DNA of 64,000 bases from Martelella mediterranea DSM 17316 (lineage in GTDB: Bacteria; Pseudomonadota; Alphaproteobacteria; Rhizobiales; Rhizobiaceae), in NCBI RefSeq assembly GCF_002043005.1, contig NZ_CP020330.1, positions 2,250,001 through 2,314,000 of the forward strand. Reading direction: 5' to 3'. Made by a program: the position numbers and the translations under genes. Every line of letters starts with the position of its first letter. The stretch's first letter is position 1. The notes below the pieces were generated by a model. That model made no database searches. It was not told the DNA's origin and saw nothing but the letters and a program-made list of their open reading frames with translations. Positions 9,182 to 17,255 of this stretch are shown here, one piece after another.

Positions 9182-9679
9182 GTGCGTCCGACTCCGGTTT
9201 CCTTTTCGCGTTCGCAGCGCGCCCTGCACTGGATCATGGCGTTGCTGATCCTGTTCAACCTGCTGTTCTCCGATGATCTGGTGCGCTGGGGCGTTCTGTA
9301 TTACGGCAACAAGCCCATTCCGGACGATGTTCAGCTCTCGGCCAATATTCATGCCTATGTCGGTATCGCCGTACTGATCCTCGCTTTGATCCGGCTGGCG
9401 CTGCGCTTCATCCAGGGCGTGCCGCCCGAGCCTGCGGGCGAGCCGGCGATCTTCCGGCTGCTTTCGAAGGTGGCGCACTGGACGTTTTATCTGATGTTCA
9501 TCGTGATGCCGCTTGCCGGCATCGCCGGCTATTATTTCGACAGCGGGGCAGCCGCGCTGGCGCATGCCAATCAGATGAAGCTCGTGATGTGGTTTCTGAT
9601 CATCACCCATATCGCCGCCGTCGCGGTCCACCAGCTCTACTGGAAGACCGGGATATTGAAGCGGATGACCACCGGTTGA
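9182..9679 (+). CDS. Cytochrome b561 family protein
   Basis: 165 residues from the GTG at 9182, chosen because AGAGGGG at 9167-9173 lies 8 bases upstream. In-frame ATG codons further up (9140) lack such a site. Four membrane helices are visible. Candidate haem ligands are H16 (RALHW), H57 (NIHAYVG), H99 (VAHWTFYL) and H143 or H150. This is the bacterial cytochrome b561 (YodB/CybB) pattern: a di-haem membrane protein that moves electrons from quinol, in E. coli to oxygen or superoxide-related chemistry. It stands alone on the + strand and converges on the ABC ATPase gene 3 bases later. Confidence 0.85.
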   Translation: MRPTPVSFSRSQRALHWIMALLILFNLLFSDDLVRWGVLYYGNKPIPDDVQLSANIHAYVGIAVLILALIRLALRFIQGVPPEPAGEPAIFRLLSKVAHWTFYLMFIVMPLAGIAGYYFDSGAAALAHANQMKLVMWFLIITHIAAVAVHQLYWKTGILKRMTTG

Positions 9680-9682
9680 CGG

Positions 9683-10723
9683 CTACCGCGCGGTCGCGAG
9701 GCGGTGTCCGGCCTCGTCGAACGCATGGCAATGCGCGGGCGCGGCGGCGAGGTGGATCGTGGCTCCGGCGGCAAGCTCCCGGCCGGCCGGCTGTTCCAGG
9801 ATGATCGGACCGTGGCCTTCGACATCGGCATGGACCAGCCGCGCATTGCCGAGATATTCCGTCAGCCTGACCTTCGCGGCGATGGCGCCCTGATTCTCTG
9901 ACGTGATTTCGAAACTGTCCGGTCGGATGCCGCAATAGCGGGTTTCGGGCGGAAGCCCGCTCGCGGCGCGAAGGGTTTCGAAGGCCGGCGTCAGCTCGAA
10001 GATGTTCATCTTCGGCGCGCCGATGAACTGGGCGGCGAACAGATTTGCCGGGCGTTCATAGAGATCCTCGGGGCTGCCGACCTGCTCGATTTTGCCATCG
10101 CGCAGGAGCACGATCTTGTCGGCGAGCGTCATCGCCTCGACCTGGTCATGGGTCACATAGATCATCGTCCGCTTCAGCCGCGCATGCAGCTCCGAAATCT
10201 GGGTGCGCATATGTACCCGAAGCTCGGCATCGAGATTGGAGAGCGGCTCGTCGAACAGGAAGGTTTCCGGCTGGCCGACAATCGCGCGGCCGATCGCCAC
10301 GCGCTGGCGCTGGCCGCCGGACAGCTCGCGCGGATAGCGCTCGGTGAGCGTGTCGAGCTGCAACGTGGCGACCGCCTCTTCCACCAGCCGGTCGATCTCG
10401 GCGGTCGGCGTCTTGCGCACCTTCAGCCCGAAGGCGATGTTTTCGCGCACCGTCAGATGCGGATAGAGCGCGTAGGACTGGAAGACCATCGCCACGCCGC
10501 GCCGGGCGGGCGCGATGTCGTTCATGCGCTTGCCGCCGATTTCCAGTGTGCCGCCGGTGATGTCCTCAAGGCCGGCGATCATCCTGAGCAGCGTTGACTT
10601 GCCACAGCCCGACGGGCCGACGAACACGCAGAACTCGCCGTCCTCGACCGCAAGATCGATGCCCTTGATGATCTCCGCCGCGCCATAGGACTTTCTGACG
10701 CCCTTCAGTTCAAGCTTGGCCAT
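9683..10723 (-). CDS. Carbohydrate ABC transporter ATPase (UgpC/MalK type)
   Basis: 346 residues. Walker A is VGPSGCGKST (about 36-45), the signature is LSGGQRQRVAIGRA, Walker B is ETFLFDEPLSNLDAELR, and the H-loop is YVTHDQVEAMTLAD. The C-terminal third is the TOBE regulatory domain of the MalK/UgpC class. It is the last gene of the operon 16693-9683 and powers the two permeases of that operon. The start is 4 bases after the stop of the FAD oxidoreductase, so translation is probably coupled. A close paralogue lies at 26576-27661. Confidence 0.93.
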   Translation of the reverse strand: MAKLELKGVRKSYGAAEIIKGIDLAVEDGEFCVFVGPSGCGKSTLLRMIAGLEDITGGTLEIGGKRMNDIAPARRGVAMVFQSYALYPHLTVRENIAFGLKVRKTPTAEIDRLVEEAVATLQLDTLTERYPRELSGGQRQRVAIGRAIVGQPETFLFDEPLSNLDAELRVHMRTQISELHARLKRTMIYVTHDQVEAMTLADKIVLLRDGKIEQVGSPEDLYERPANLFAAQFIGAPKMNIFELTPAFETLRAASGLPPETRYCGIRPDSFEITSENQGAIAAKVRLTEYLGNARLVHADVEGHGPIILEQPAGRELAAGATIHLAAAPAHCHAFDEAGHRLATAR

Positions 10724-10727
10724 GTCT

Positions 10728-12347
10728 TCACTCCACGCGTCCGAACAGTTCGAGTCGCGGCGTCTCGCGGATATGCTGCGGCCATGCGAGTGGCACCTCG
10801 AAGCGGCTTGTCAACAGGTTCTGGAAGTCCGCCAGCCGCTCCGGCGTCTCGCGCACGCCGCGCGGCGAGATGTCGTTGTCGAGGCAGTAGGCGGCAAGCG
10901 CCCCGACGCTTTCGCCGATGTTCCACTCGACCGGATGCAGCCGGTAACAGCCATTGGTCAGATGGGTGGTTCCGATATTCTTGCAGGCGGGCAGCATGTT
11001 CTCGACCCGCTCCGGGATCAGGCTGCCCAGCGGAATCTGGAACGGCCAGTTGGCGATGTCGACATAGTTGCGCGGCGCGGTGGAGGGGTGAAGGTCGATG
11101 CGATAGGAGCCGACGCCGACGCTGTCGAAGAACTGCTCGGCGCCCTTCAGCCCTTCGCGGGCATCGATGCCGACATGGTTCTCGGTCACCGTGAAAAGCG
11201 CCTTGATGCGGCGGCTCTCGCGGATATAGGGGGCGACCGTCAGGCCATCAAGCGTGCCCATCACGCTTCCCGCCGGCTTTAGCCCGCGATAGCCGTAGCC
11301 GCCGTCATGGCGCGGGGCTTCGGTTTGCATCCAGTAGAGCATGGAGAGCGAGAGCTGGCGCGCACCTTCCAGATGCTTCTCCGCTTCCTCGGGCGAAACG
11401 CCGACGATCGGCCCGCCGCAATAGTCGATCTGCGGCCAGTTCACGAGGCAGATGTCGGAGGGATAGCGGTTGCCGACATGGTTCTTGCGATAGAATATCC
11501 GCCGGTAGTGCCAGTTGTCCGGCGCGAATTTCGCGTCGCTGTCGCCCACGAACAGCGGCCGGTTGTCTGGCTCCAGCGTCACGGGATTGGGGCCGATGAA
11601 GGAAAGCTGGCGGTCGGGCCAGAAATCGAGCCTGAAATCGCGCCAGATATCATAGTCGCGCGGGCGCTCGATGGTGTGGTCCTCGTCCGGGTGGTAGCTC
11701 ATGGCGAAGCACCAGCTCACCGCCTGCTGGTCATTGGGGTCGGCCTCGCCCGCAAGGGCTGCCGGCTCGCCGGTCTGAGCCTGGCTTTCCGCGCCGATGA
11801 CGTGCTCGACATTGCCGAGTTCCAGGAGATCGCCGAGCTCGGTGGCGTCGATGAAGTAGCGGCCGGTCAGAACCATCTCGCCGTGCTCGGCGGAGCGAAC
11901 GGTGACGGCGGTGAAGCGGTCGCCATCGGTTTCGGCGGAAATCGGTTTGGCGTTCATAAGTACGGTCAGCCGCCCGGTCGCATACCACGGCGCAAGCAAG
12001 GCTTCGATCGCCGCCACACCGGCGCGCGGCTCAGCGCAGATCGGCGAGACATTGCCGCTGCCAGGGTTGAGGTTTTCGTCGTTGCGGGCCTCGTCGGTCA
12101 GCGGATAGTGGTCGCGGTAGTAATCGCGGATGTTCCGGCGAAGCGCGCGGTAGCTCGCGGTCGAGCCGTCCTTTTCGATCCACGGATTTTCATCCGGCGG
12201 CACGGCCTGCGTCGTCAACTGGCCGCCGAGCCATTTGAATTCCTCGGTCAGGATGACGCTGCGGCCGAGTTTCAGCGCCGAAAGCGCCGCCGCGACCCCG
12301 CCCAGACCGCCGCCGATGATGACGATGTCGCTGGTGAGTTCCTTCAT
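10728..12347 (-). CDS. FAD-dependent oxidoreductase in a sugar-transport operon
   Basis: 539 residues. The N-terminus SDIVIIGGGLGGVAAALSALKLGRSVILTEE is a classical FAD Rossmann motif (about 6-35), followed by the WLGGQ motif. FIDATELGDLLEL near residue 165 matches the FAD-dependent oxidoreductases of the PF12831 class, many of which act on sugars or polyols or have no known substrate. There is no signal peptide, so it acts in the cytoplasm. It lies between permease and ATPase genes of an ABC importer (gaps of 4 bases on each side), so it probably oxidises the imported compound. No kinase or isomerase accompanies it, which leaves the pathway open. Confidence 0.8.
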   Translation of the reverse strand: MKELTSDIVIIGGGLGGVAAALSALKLGRSVILTEEFKWLGGQLTTQAVPPDENPWIEKDGSTASYRALRRNIRDYYRDHYPLTDEARNDENLNPGSGNVSPICAEPRAGVAAIEALLAPWYATGRLTVLMNAKPISAETDGDRFTAVTVRSAEHGEMVLTGRYFIDATELGDLLELGNVEHVIGAESQAQTGEPAALAGEADPNDQQAVSWCFAMSYHPDEDHTIERPRDYDIWRDFRLDFWPDRQLSFIGPNPVTLEPDNRPLFVGDSDAKFAPDNWHYRRIFYRKNHVGNRYPSDICLVNWPQIDYCGGPIVGVSPEEAEKHLEGARQLSLSMLYWMQTEAPRHDGGYGYRGLKPAGSVMGTLDGLTVAPYIRESRRIKALFTVTENHVGIDAREGLKGAEQFFDSVGVGSYRIDLHPSTAPRNYVDIANWPFQIPLGSLIPERVENMLPACKNIGTTHLTNGCYRLHPVEWNIGESVGALAAYCLDNDISPRGVRETPERLADFQNLLTSRFEVPLAWPQHIRETPRLELFGRVE

Positions 12348-12351
12348 TTTG

Positions 12352-13194
12352 TTATCCTTTCACGCCAGACAAGGCGAAACTTTCAACGATCTGGCGCTGG
12401 GCCAGAATGTAGACGATGAGCATGGGAATGACGGCGAGCGCGGTGGCCGCAAGCTGCAGGTGCCAGAGCGGCAGGCCGTAGGTGTCGGTGAAATTGGCAA
12501 GCGCCAGCGGCAGGGTGAACAGCTCGATGTCGTTGACAAACACCAGCGGCTCCAGAAACAGGTTCCACGAAAACAGGAAGGTGATGATGCCGACGGCGGC
12601 AAGCGCCGGCTTCGACAGCGGCAGCGCCACCTTGAAATAGACGCCGAAGCGCGTCAGCCCGTCCATGCGGCCGGCCTCCTCCAGCTCCTTCGGCAGAGCC
12701 AGGAAATACTGGCGCATCAGGAAGGTCGCCATCACCCCCTGCGAGCCGAAGATCGGGAGCAGGATCAGCGGCATATGGGTGTTCATCAGGCCGAGATTCT
12801 TCATCAGGAAGAAGTTCGGCACGATGGTGACCTCCTCCGGCATCATCAGCGCCGAGATCAGCAGCAGCAGCACCAGCGCGCTTCCGGCAAAGCGCAGCCG
12901 CGCCAGCGCATAGCCGGCCATCGACGACAGGAACAGCGTCAATCCGGTGACGAGCACGGCGATATAGAGCGAGTTGAAATATTGCCGCGCGAAGGGCTGA
13001 TAGGCGAAGACCTCGGAAAAGTTCGACCAGTGGAATGTCGCCGGGATCAACGCGGCCGAGGAGAACACGTCCGCCTGACCCTTGAGCGCGCCCGACAGCA
13101 TCCAGATGAACGGGAACACGAAGGGAATGGCGAGTGCGGAAAGGCCGATAACCCAGCAGATGCGGGTGATCTTCTGTTGCAGGCGGTAGTTCAT
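12352..13194 (-). CDS. Carbohydrate ABC transporter permease (MalG type)
   Basis: 280 residues with six predicted membrane helices. The coupling EAA loop is visible as LEEAGRMDGLTRFGVYFKVALPLSKPALAAVG, the contact with the ATPase. The protein starts inside the end of the upstream permease gene (4-base ATGA overlap at 13191-13194), a sign of translational coupling. With the partner permease at 13191-14087 it forms the membrane channel of the importer whose binding protein is encoded at 14365-15618. Confidence 0.92.
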   Translation of the reverse strand: MNYRLQQKITRICWVIGLSALAIPFVFPFIWMLSGALKGQADVFSSAALIPATFHWSNFSEVFAYQPFARQYFNSLYIAVLVTGLTLFLSSMAGYALARLRFAGSALVLLLLISALMMPEEVTIVPNFFLMKNLGLMNTHMPLILLPIFGSQGVMATFLMRQYFLALPKELEEAGRMDGLTRFGVYFKVALPLSKPALAAVGIITFLFSWNLFLEPLVFVNDIELFTLPLALANFTDTYGLPLWHLQLAATALAVIPMLIVYILAQRQIVESFALSGVKG

Positions 13195-14087
13195 TTGCGC
13201 ACCGTTTTCAAAAGCATCTGCAGGATGGTGAGCGCCAGGATCAGCACGAACAGGACCACGGCGAGCGCCGAGGCATAGCCGGTGTTGAAGAACTTGAAGC
13301 CCTGCTCATAGATATAGAAGGCGAGCACGAGGGTGGCGTTCTGCGGCCCGCCGCCGGTCATCAGATAGATATGGTCGAACACCTTCAGCGAGCCGACCAC
13401 CGTGATCACCATGATCACCAGCGTCGTCGGCGCCAGAAGCGGCCATGTGATGCGGCGGAAGATGTCCCAGCCATTGGCACCCTCCAGCCGCGCGGCCTCC
13501 TCATAATCGCGCGGGATCGCCTGGAGTGCGGCGATATAGAGGATCATGTTGAGGCCCACCGTTTTCAGCACGCGGGTGACGATCACCGAGGCCATGGCCC
13601 AGCGCGGCTCGTGCAGCCAGTTCGGCCCGTCAATGCCGACGACCGAGAGCGCCTGATTGACCGCGCCGCTTTCATGCTGGAGCAGGAACGTCCAGATGAT
13701 CGCCCACGCCACCGCCGATGTGATGACGGGCGCGAAAAACAGCGTGCGGAAGACGACCACGCCCCGGAAGGGCCGCGACAGCGCAATCGCAAGCCCGAGC
13801 GCCAGCGCCATGTTGAGCGGCACGAGGCCCGCCGTGAACACCAGCGAATTGCCGAGCACGTGCCAGAACGTGTCGTTGCGGGTCAGCGCGTCGACATAGT
13901 TCTCCATGCCGACGAAGCGGGATTGCTGGGTCAGCAGGTTCCATTCCGTGGTGGAATAATAGAACACGGCGATCAGCGGGCCGACGAAGAAGATCAGGAA
14001 CCCGGTCAAGATCGGGCTGACAAACAGCCAGCCGGCGATCGCCTCACGCGTCTTCAGTGTCAGTCCGGAACGGAGAGCGGACATCAT
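13191..14087 (-). CDS. Carbohydrate ABC transporter permease (MalF type)
   Basis: 298 residues with six predicted helices and the EAA loop YEEAARLEGANGWDIFRRITWPLLAPTTLVIM. The start is ATGATG at 14087 behind AAAGGAAG. The pairing with a MalG-type permease, a family-1 binding protein and a UgpC-type ATPase is the CUT1 pattern (import of di- or oligosaccharides, glycosides or glycerol-3-phosphate-like compounds). The gap to the binding-protein gene is 277 bases and holds repeat copy 2, so expression of the permeases may depend on read-through of that element or on a promoter within it. Confidence 0.92.
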   Translation of the reverse strand: MMSALRSGLTLKTREAIAGWLFVSPILTGFLIFFVGPLIAVFYYSTTEWNLLTQQSRFVGMENYVDALTRNDTFWHVLGNSLVFTAGLVPLNMALALGLAIALSRPFRGVVVFRTLFFAPVITSAVAWAIIWTFLLQHESGAVNQALSVVGIDGPNWLHEPRWAMASVIVTRVLKTVGLNMILYIAALQAIPRDYEEAARLEGANGWDIFRRITWPLLAPTTLVIMVITVVGSLKVFDHIYLMTGGGPQNATLVLAFYIYEQGFKFFNTGYASALAVVLFVLILALTILQMLLKTVRK

Positions 14088-14192
14088 CGCTTCCTTTATG
14101 CGGGCGAATTTCGAATGTTTTTGGTTTCCGGCGGATTGCCTTTGTCAGAAGGCAGACCGCTGGGTATTGCAAAGCGCTTCCCCGTCTTCAGC

Positions 14193-14341
14193 GTCATCCT
14201 CGGGCTTGTCCCGAGGATCTAACCACCTCACCTCGCGAGAAGCGTGGGCGGGCTTCCCGGTCGCGGGGGATCGGAGCCAAAACCCGCTGGCTCCTCTCGC
14301 GACAATGGGGATTAGATGCTCGGGACAAGCCCGAGCATGAC
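14193..14341. repeat. 149-bp palindrome-bounded repeat element, copy 2
   Basis: Same build as copy 1: palindromes CCTCGGGCTTGTCCCGAGG at 14198-14216 and GCTCGGGACAAGCCCGAGC at 14317-14335, with outer arms inverted to each other. Relative to copy 1 it lies in the opposite direction (CCTCGG arm left instead of right). It sits inside the ABC operon between the binding-protein gene and the first permease. As RNA it would fold into two strong hairpins, which could stop or slow transcription, or protect the upstream mRNA of the binding protein. Confidence 0.8.
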
Positions 14342-14364
14342 GCCAAGGAGGAGGCTAGTCTTCC

Positions 14365-15618
14365 TTACTTCAACAGCGGGTCGATATCGTCGCAGAGCCT
14401 GGCAAGCACGGCGGGCACATCGGCGTCAGCTGCCCACAGCGCGTCGAAATCGGGCCGCGATGCTGCCTCGATCTGCGGGTAGCGCTCATGGCTCGGCAGC
14501 ACTGAGCCGCCTTCGATCCCGGCCGCCACGATTTCCATCTGTTCCGGCGTCACGGCAGGGTTGCTGGAGAGGAATGCGTCGCTTTCCAGAACGCTGATGC
14601 GCGCCGGCGGGAAGAACTCGGCCATCTTGGCGACGTTTTCCGCCGAGGTCATATGCGCCAGGAATTCGGCCGCGACCTCCTTGTTCTTGCCCTGCGCGAA
14701 GGCGACGACGGCGGCCTGGCCGACGGTCGAGGCTTCACCCGCCGGACCGGAGGGCAGGGGCGCGATCCCCCAGTCGAAGCCGACATCCGCCAGCTTGGTG
14801 ACGCGCGAAATCTGCGTCATCGTGAGCGCGGCGTTGCCGGAGAAGAAATCGCCCTGCTCGCCCGGCGGCACAGTCGACTGATCGGCATAGACCATGTCGT
14901 GGAAAAGCTGGACGGCCTCGGCCGCTTCCGGGCTGTCGAGCGTGCAGGCGCCATCGGTCCAGGCCTCGCCGCCATAGGCGCGCACGATCGGCATCAGACT
15001 GTGCATCACGCGGGCGCCATAGCCCTGGCCGTCGACGGTCTCATAGCCCCAGACGCCGGCATCGGCGTTGCGCAGGGCCGCCGCATCGGATTTGAGCTGT
15101 TCCCAGGTCCATGTGCCGTCCGCCGCGCGCTCGGCAGGCGTTTCCAGACCGGCCTCGTCATAGAGCGTCTTGTTGAAGTAGATCAGGAAGGGCGAGGTGG
15201 AGAAGGGGATGCCGTAAACCGCATCGCCCTTGGTCCAGAGCCCCATCGCCGGCTCGGAGAAATCGGCATAATTGTAATCATCAGCCGCCGTCAGCGTGTC
15301 GGAAACATTCTCAAGCACGCCGGCATTCACAAACGCGGGCGCGGAGCTTTCCAGCAGCCAGCCGAGATCAGGCGGATTGCCGCCGGCAAGCTGGAGCGTC
15401 AGCTTCTGCACATAATCGCCGAACGGAATGGTGTCGAACTGCACAGTGACGTCCGGATGGGTTTCGGTAAAGCTTTCGGCAATGCCGTTCAGCATCGCCA
15501 GATGCGCCTCGCTGCCGGTCCACACGGTGAACCGAAGCTCCTCGGCCGCCGCCGCCGAGGCGAGGGTGCCGGTGAGGGCTGTTGCGATGATTAAACGCTT
15601 AATCATTTGGGTCGACAT
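14365..15618 (-). CDS. Extracellular solute-binding protein of a carbohydrate ABC transporter
   Basis: 417 residues. A Sec signal peptide (MSTQMIKRLIIATALTGTLASAAAA, cut near AAA-EE) is followed by a family-1 binding protein: LRFTVWTGSEAHLAMLNGIAESFTETHPDVTVQFDTIPFGDYVQKL. The start ATG 15618 follows GGGAGG with 11 bases spacing; the internal ATG at 15606 is possible too. A palindrome that matches the LacI operator candidate overlaps codons MIKRLII. Mature protein is periplasmic and delivers the sugar to the permeases at 13191-14087. The ligand is not deducible from sequence. Confidence 0.92.
   Translation of the reverse strand: MSTQMIKRLIIATALTGTLASAAAAEELRFTVWTGSEAHLAMLNGIAESFTETHPDVTVQFDTIPFGDYVQKLTLQLAGGNPPDLGWLLESSAPAFVNAGVLENVSDTLTAADDYNYADFSEPAMGLWTKGDAVYGIPFSTSPFLIYFNKTLYDEAGLETPAERAADGTWTWEQLKSDAAALRNADAGVWGYETVDGQGYGARVMHSLMPIVRAYGGEAWTDGACTLDSPEAAEAVQLFHDMVYADQSTVPPGEQGDFFSGNAALTMTQISRVTKLADVGFDWGIAPLPSGPAGEASTVGQAAVVAFAQGKNKEVAAEFLAHMTSAENVAKMAEFFPPARISVLESDAFLSSNPAVTPEQMEIVAAGIEGGSVLPSHERYPQIEAASRPDFDALWAADADVPAVLARLCDDIDPLLK
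15587..15606. promoter_or_regulatory. Candidate LacI-family operator inside the signal-peptide codons
   Basis: ATGATTAA-ACGC-TTAATCAT, a near-perfect palindrome with 8-bp arms. Its core, TGATTA-N6-TAATCA, is the same as in the site at 16712-16733 before the LacI-type gene. It lies 12-31 bases inside the binding-protein gene, so a bound repressor would act as a roadblock or from just downstream of the promoter. Two copies at the only two promoter-type gaps of the operon make a chance match unlikely. Confidence 0.65.
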
Positions 15619-15649
15619 GATCTCTTAAACCTCCCGTTTCAGATCAGAT

Positions 15650-16693
15650 TCAAATTGCTTGCAATGTTGCCCCCGGCACATAGCCGCAGGGCAGTGTGGT
15701 GCGCATGATGTCGTGCTCGGGATCGCCGATCCTGGCAATCAGGTTGCGCACCGCGCGTTCCCCCATCTCTTCGCGGGGAATGGATATCCGGGTCCATCGT
15801 TCGACTCCGGCCGGGTCGAGCATCGGCGCGGCGAGCGCGACGATGGAAGCGGTGCCGGGCACGCTGCCGCCGGTCGCCGCGATCTGCCGTTCGAGCGCGA
15901 CGGCATGGCTGAAGGTCTCGGTCAGGAAGACCGTGACGCCCGCGCCAAGCCAGGCGGAAACCTTCTCGGTGTCGATCGCCGCGGGCTCAAGCCGTTCGAC
16001 CGCAAGGGTCAGCCCCTCGGCGGCGCTCTTGCGGAAGCCCGCCTCGCGGTCGGCATGCTGTTCGCGCACTTCGGTGCCGCCCAGAAACAGCATCTTCTTG
16101 TGGCCGAGTGCGGCGCAACGCTCGACGACGTCGCTGACGGCGGAAGCATAGTCGGCGGCAACCCAGTCAATCTCGGCGCCTTCCGCCTCGCGGCGGCCGA
16201 TCGTCACGAAGGGAAAGCCGGTGTCATGAAGCCGTTTCAGCTCGCTTTTGTCCGGTTCCTCGCCCAGCAGCACCGCGCCATCGGCCACGCCCATGCGGTT
16301 GGTGCCGGAGGGAAAGATGCTGCGCGGGCCGGTGTCGAGCGAGGACGAGGTGAACAGCAGCAGGTCCTGCCCAAGCTTCATCGCGCCGCGTTCGATGCCC
16401 AGCAGAAACGGATAGAAGAAGTTCTCCCGGTCGGAGGGAAACATCGCCTCATAGGTGAACACGCCGATGATATTGCGTCGACCGCGCGCCAGCGATTGCG
16501 CCACGATATTCGGCGCATAGCCAAGCGCTTCCATGGCAGCGCGAACGCGCTTTTCGGCCTCCTCGCCAACGCGGATGGTCTTGCCGGGCTTCGGCGAAAT
16601 CACGGCGGATACGACGGCGGTGGAAACCCCCGCCATCGCCGCGACATCGCTCTGGGTCACGCGCCGCGCGCGCTTCGGCCCGGTCAAAGTCAA
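15650..16693 (-). CDS. LacI-family transcriptional regulator of the sugar ABC operon
   Basis: 347 residues from the TTG at 16693, which follows GGGAGG with 5 bases spacing. An upstream in-frame TTG at 16732 would read through the operator palindrome and was rejected. The N-terminal helix-turn-helix (RVTQSDVAAMAGVSTAVVSAVISPKPGKTIRVGEEAEKRVRAAMEALGYAPN) includes the hinge helix region. A periplasmic-binding-protein-like sensor domain follows (RRNIIGVFTYEAMF... to the end). It heads the operon, 31 bases before the binding-protein gene, and is likely its own repressor and the repressor of the transport genes, released by the imported sugar or its derivative. Confidence 0.9.
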   Translation of the reverse strand: MTLTGPKRARRVTQSDVAAMAGVSTAVVSAVISPKPGKTIRVGEEAEKRVRAAMEALGYAPNIVAQSLARGRRNIIGVFTYEAMFPSDRENFFYPFLLGIERGAMKLGQDLLLFTSSSLDTGPRSIFPSGTNRMGVADGAVLLGEEPDKSELKRLHDTGFPFVTIGRREAEGAEIDWVAADYASAVSDVVERCAALGHKKMLFLGGTEVREQHADREAGFRKSAAEGLTLAVERLEPAAIDTEKVSAWLGAGVTVFLTETFSHAVALERQIAATGGSVPGTASIVALAAPMLDPAGVERWTRISIPREEMGERAVRNLIARIGDPEHDIMRTTLPCGYVPGATLQAI

Positions 16694-16711
16694 GATATCC
16701 TCCCGAATGCT

Positions 16712-16733
16712 TTTGATTAAGCGTATAATCAAA
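16712..16733. promoter_or_regulatory. Candidate LacI-family operator upstream of the regulator
   Basis: TTTGATTA and TAATCAAA are 8-bp inverted arms around a 6-base centre. The site ends 19 bases before the TTG start of the LacI-type gene, within its likely promoter. The inner TGATTA-N6-TAATCA matches the site at 15587-15606. The pair fits autorepression plus control of the binding-protein gene. Confidence 0.7.
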
Positions 16734-16827
16734 GCGAAACGCGGTCAATGGGGTCGGTGTGAAATCTTTGCCAGGTGCGGATTTGAACTGACTTTTCGCC
16801 CTAGACGCCTGTCGAGCAGACGCGTTC

Positions 16828-16854
16828 TTAGATGCTCGGGACAGGCCCGAGCAT
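16828..16854. repeat. Solitary arm of the CTCGGGACAAGCCCGAG repeat family
   Basis: TTAGATGCTCGGGACAGGCC at 16828 onward continues to CGAGCAT and matches the right arm of copy 2 with one change (AAG to AGG). No second arm follows within 200 bases, so it is a degraded or single-palindrome copy. The gap 16734-16983 holds nothing else clear apart from the ribosome site of the next gene. Confidence 0.65.
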
Positions 16855-16983
16855 TGGCGGCGTTGAGGGGGAAGGCCTTATCACCAGACTGAGTTATCTG
16901 GATGGCTATCTCGTCATCAACGTCTCGAAGCATTAGAATTCTGGTGCTGCCGATGAACGGCAAGGGGTGAAAAGGAGAACCAG

Positions 16984-17226
16984 ATGACAAAGTCGCAATT
17001 ATCGGTGCGCAGCGCCCGCGCGCGCAATTTGGCGCATCGTCTGGCCCAGCGCGAAAGATGTTCCATTGCCGATATCGTCGAGCGCGCGCTGGAGGCTTAT
17101 GCCGAGCGGGAGGCCGGATGGGAGCCGGCACGGCAATTCTACGCGCGAATTGGCGGCGCGAAGGATGACGATTTCGAAGTAATTATCGCTGCCCACCGCA
17201 AACCTCATGCAGGGCCGGAATTGTAG
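16984..17226 (+). CDS. Orphan VapB-like antitoxin
   Basis: 80 residues (MTKSQLSVRSARARNLAHRLAQRERCSIADIVERALEAYAEREAGWEPARQ...). The first half follows the short VapB/Rv0623-type antitoxin pattern: a basic beta-strand followed by two helices that carry a REL/ALEAY-like dimer motif, used for DNA binding in type II toxin-antitoxin operators. The ribosome site AAAGGAGAA sits 6-8 bases before the ATG, which supports a real gene. The normal partner, a PIN-domain VapC ribonuclease, would follow immediately, but only 29 bases remain before the convergent dha operon and no PIN ORF is seen. It is either a solitary antitoxin or the remnant of a pair. Confidence 0.7.
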   Translation: MTKSQLSVRSARARNLAHRLAQRERCSIADIVERALEAYAEREAGWEPARQFYARIGGAKDDDFEVIIAAHRKPHAGPEL

Positions 17227-17255
17227 CCTTTTCGGCTCCGACACTCAACGAGCCC

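Noticed and set aside
14098..14482. Short frames over repeat copy 2, including one starting MLGTSPSMT.
   Set aside because: They are read from the CTCGGGCTTGTCCCGAG palindromes, a known source of false short proteins; no ribosome site.
16745..17131. Minus-strand frame of 128 codons over the VapB-like gene.
   Set aside because: No ribosome site or domain; crosses the repeat arm; the + strand gene has better support.
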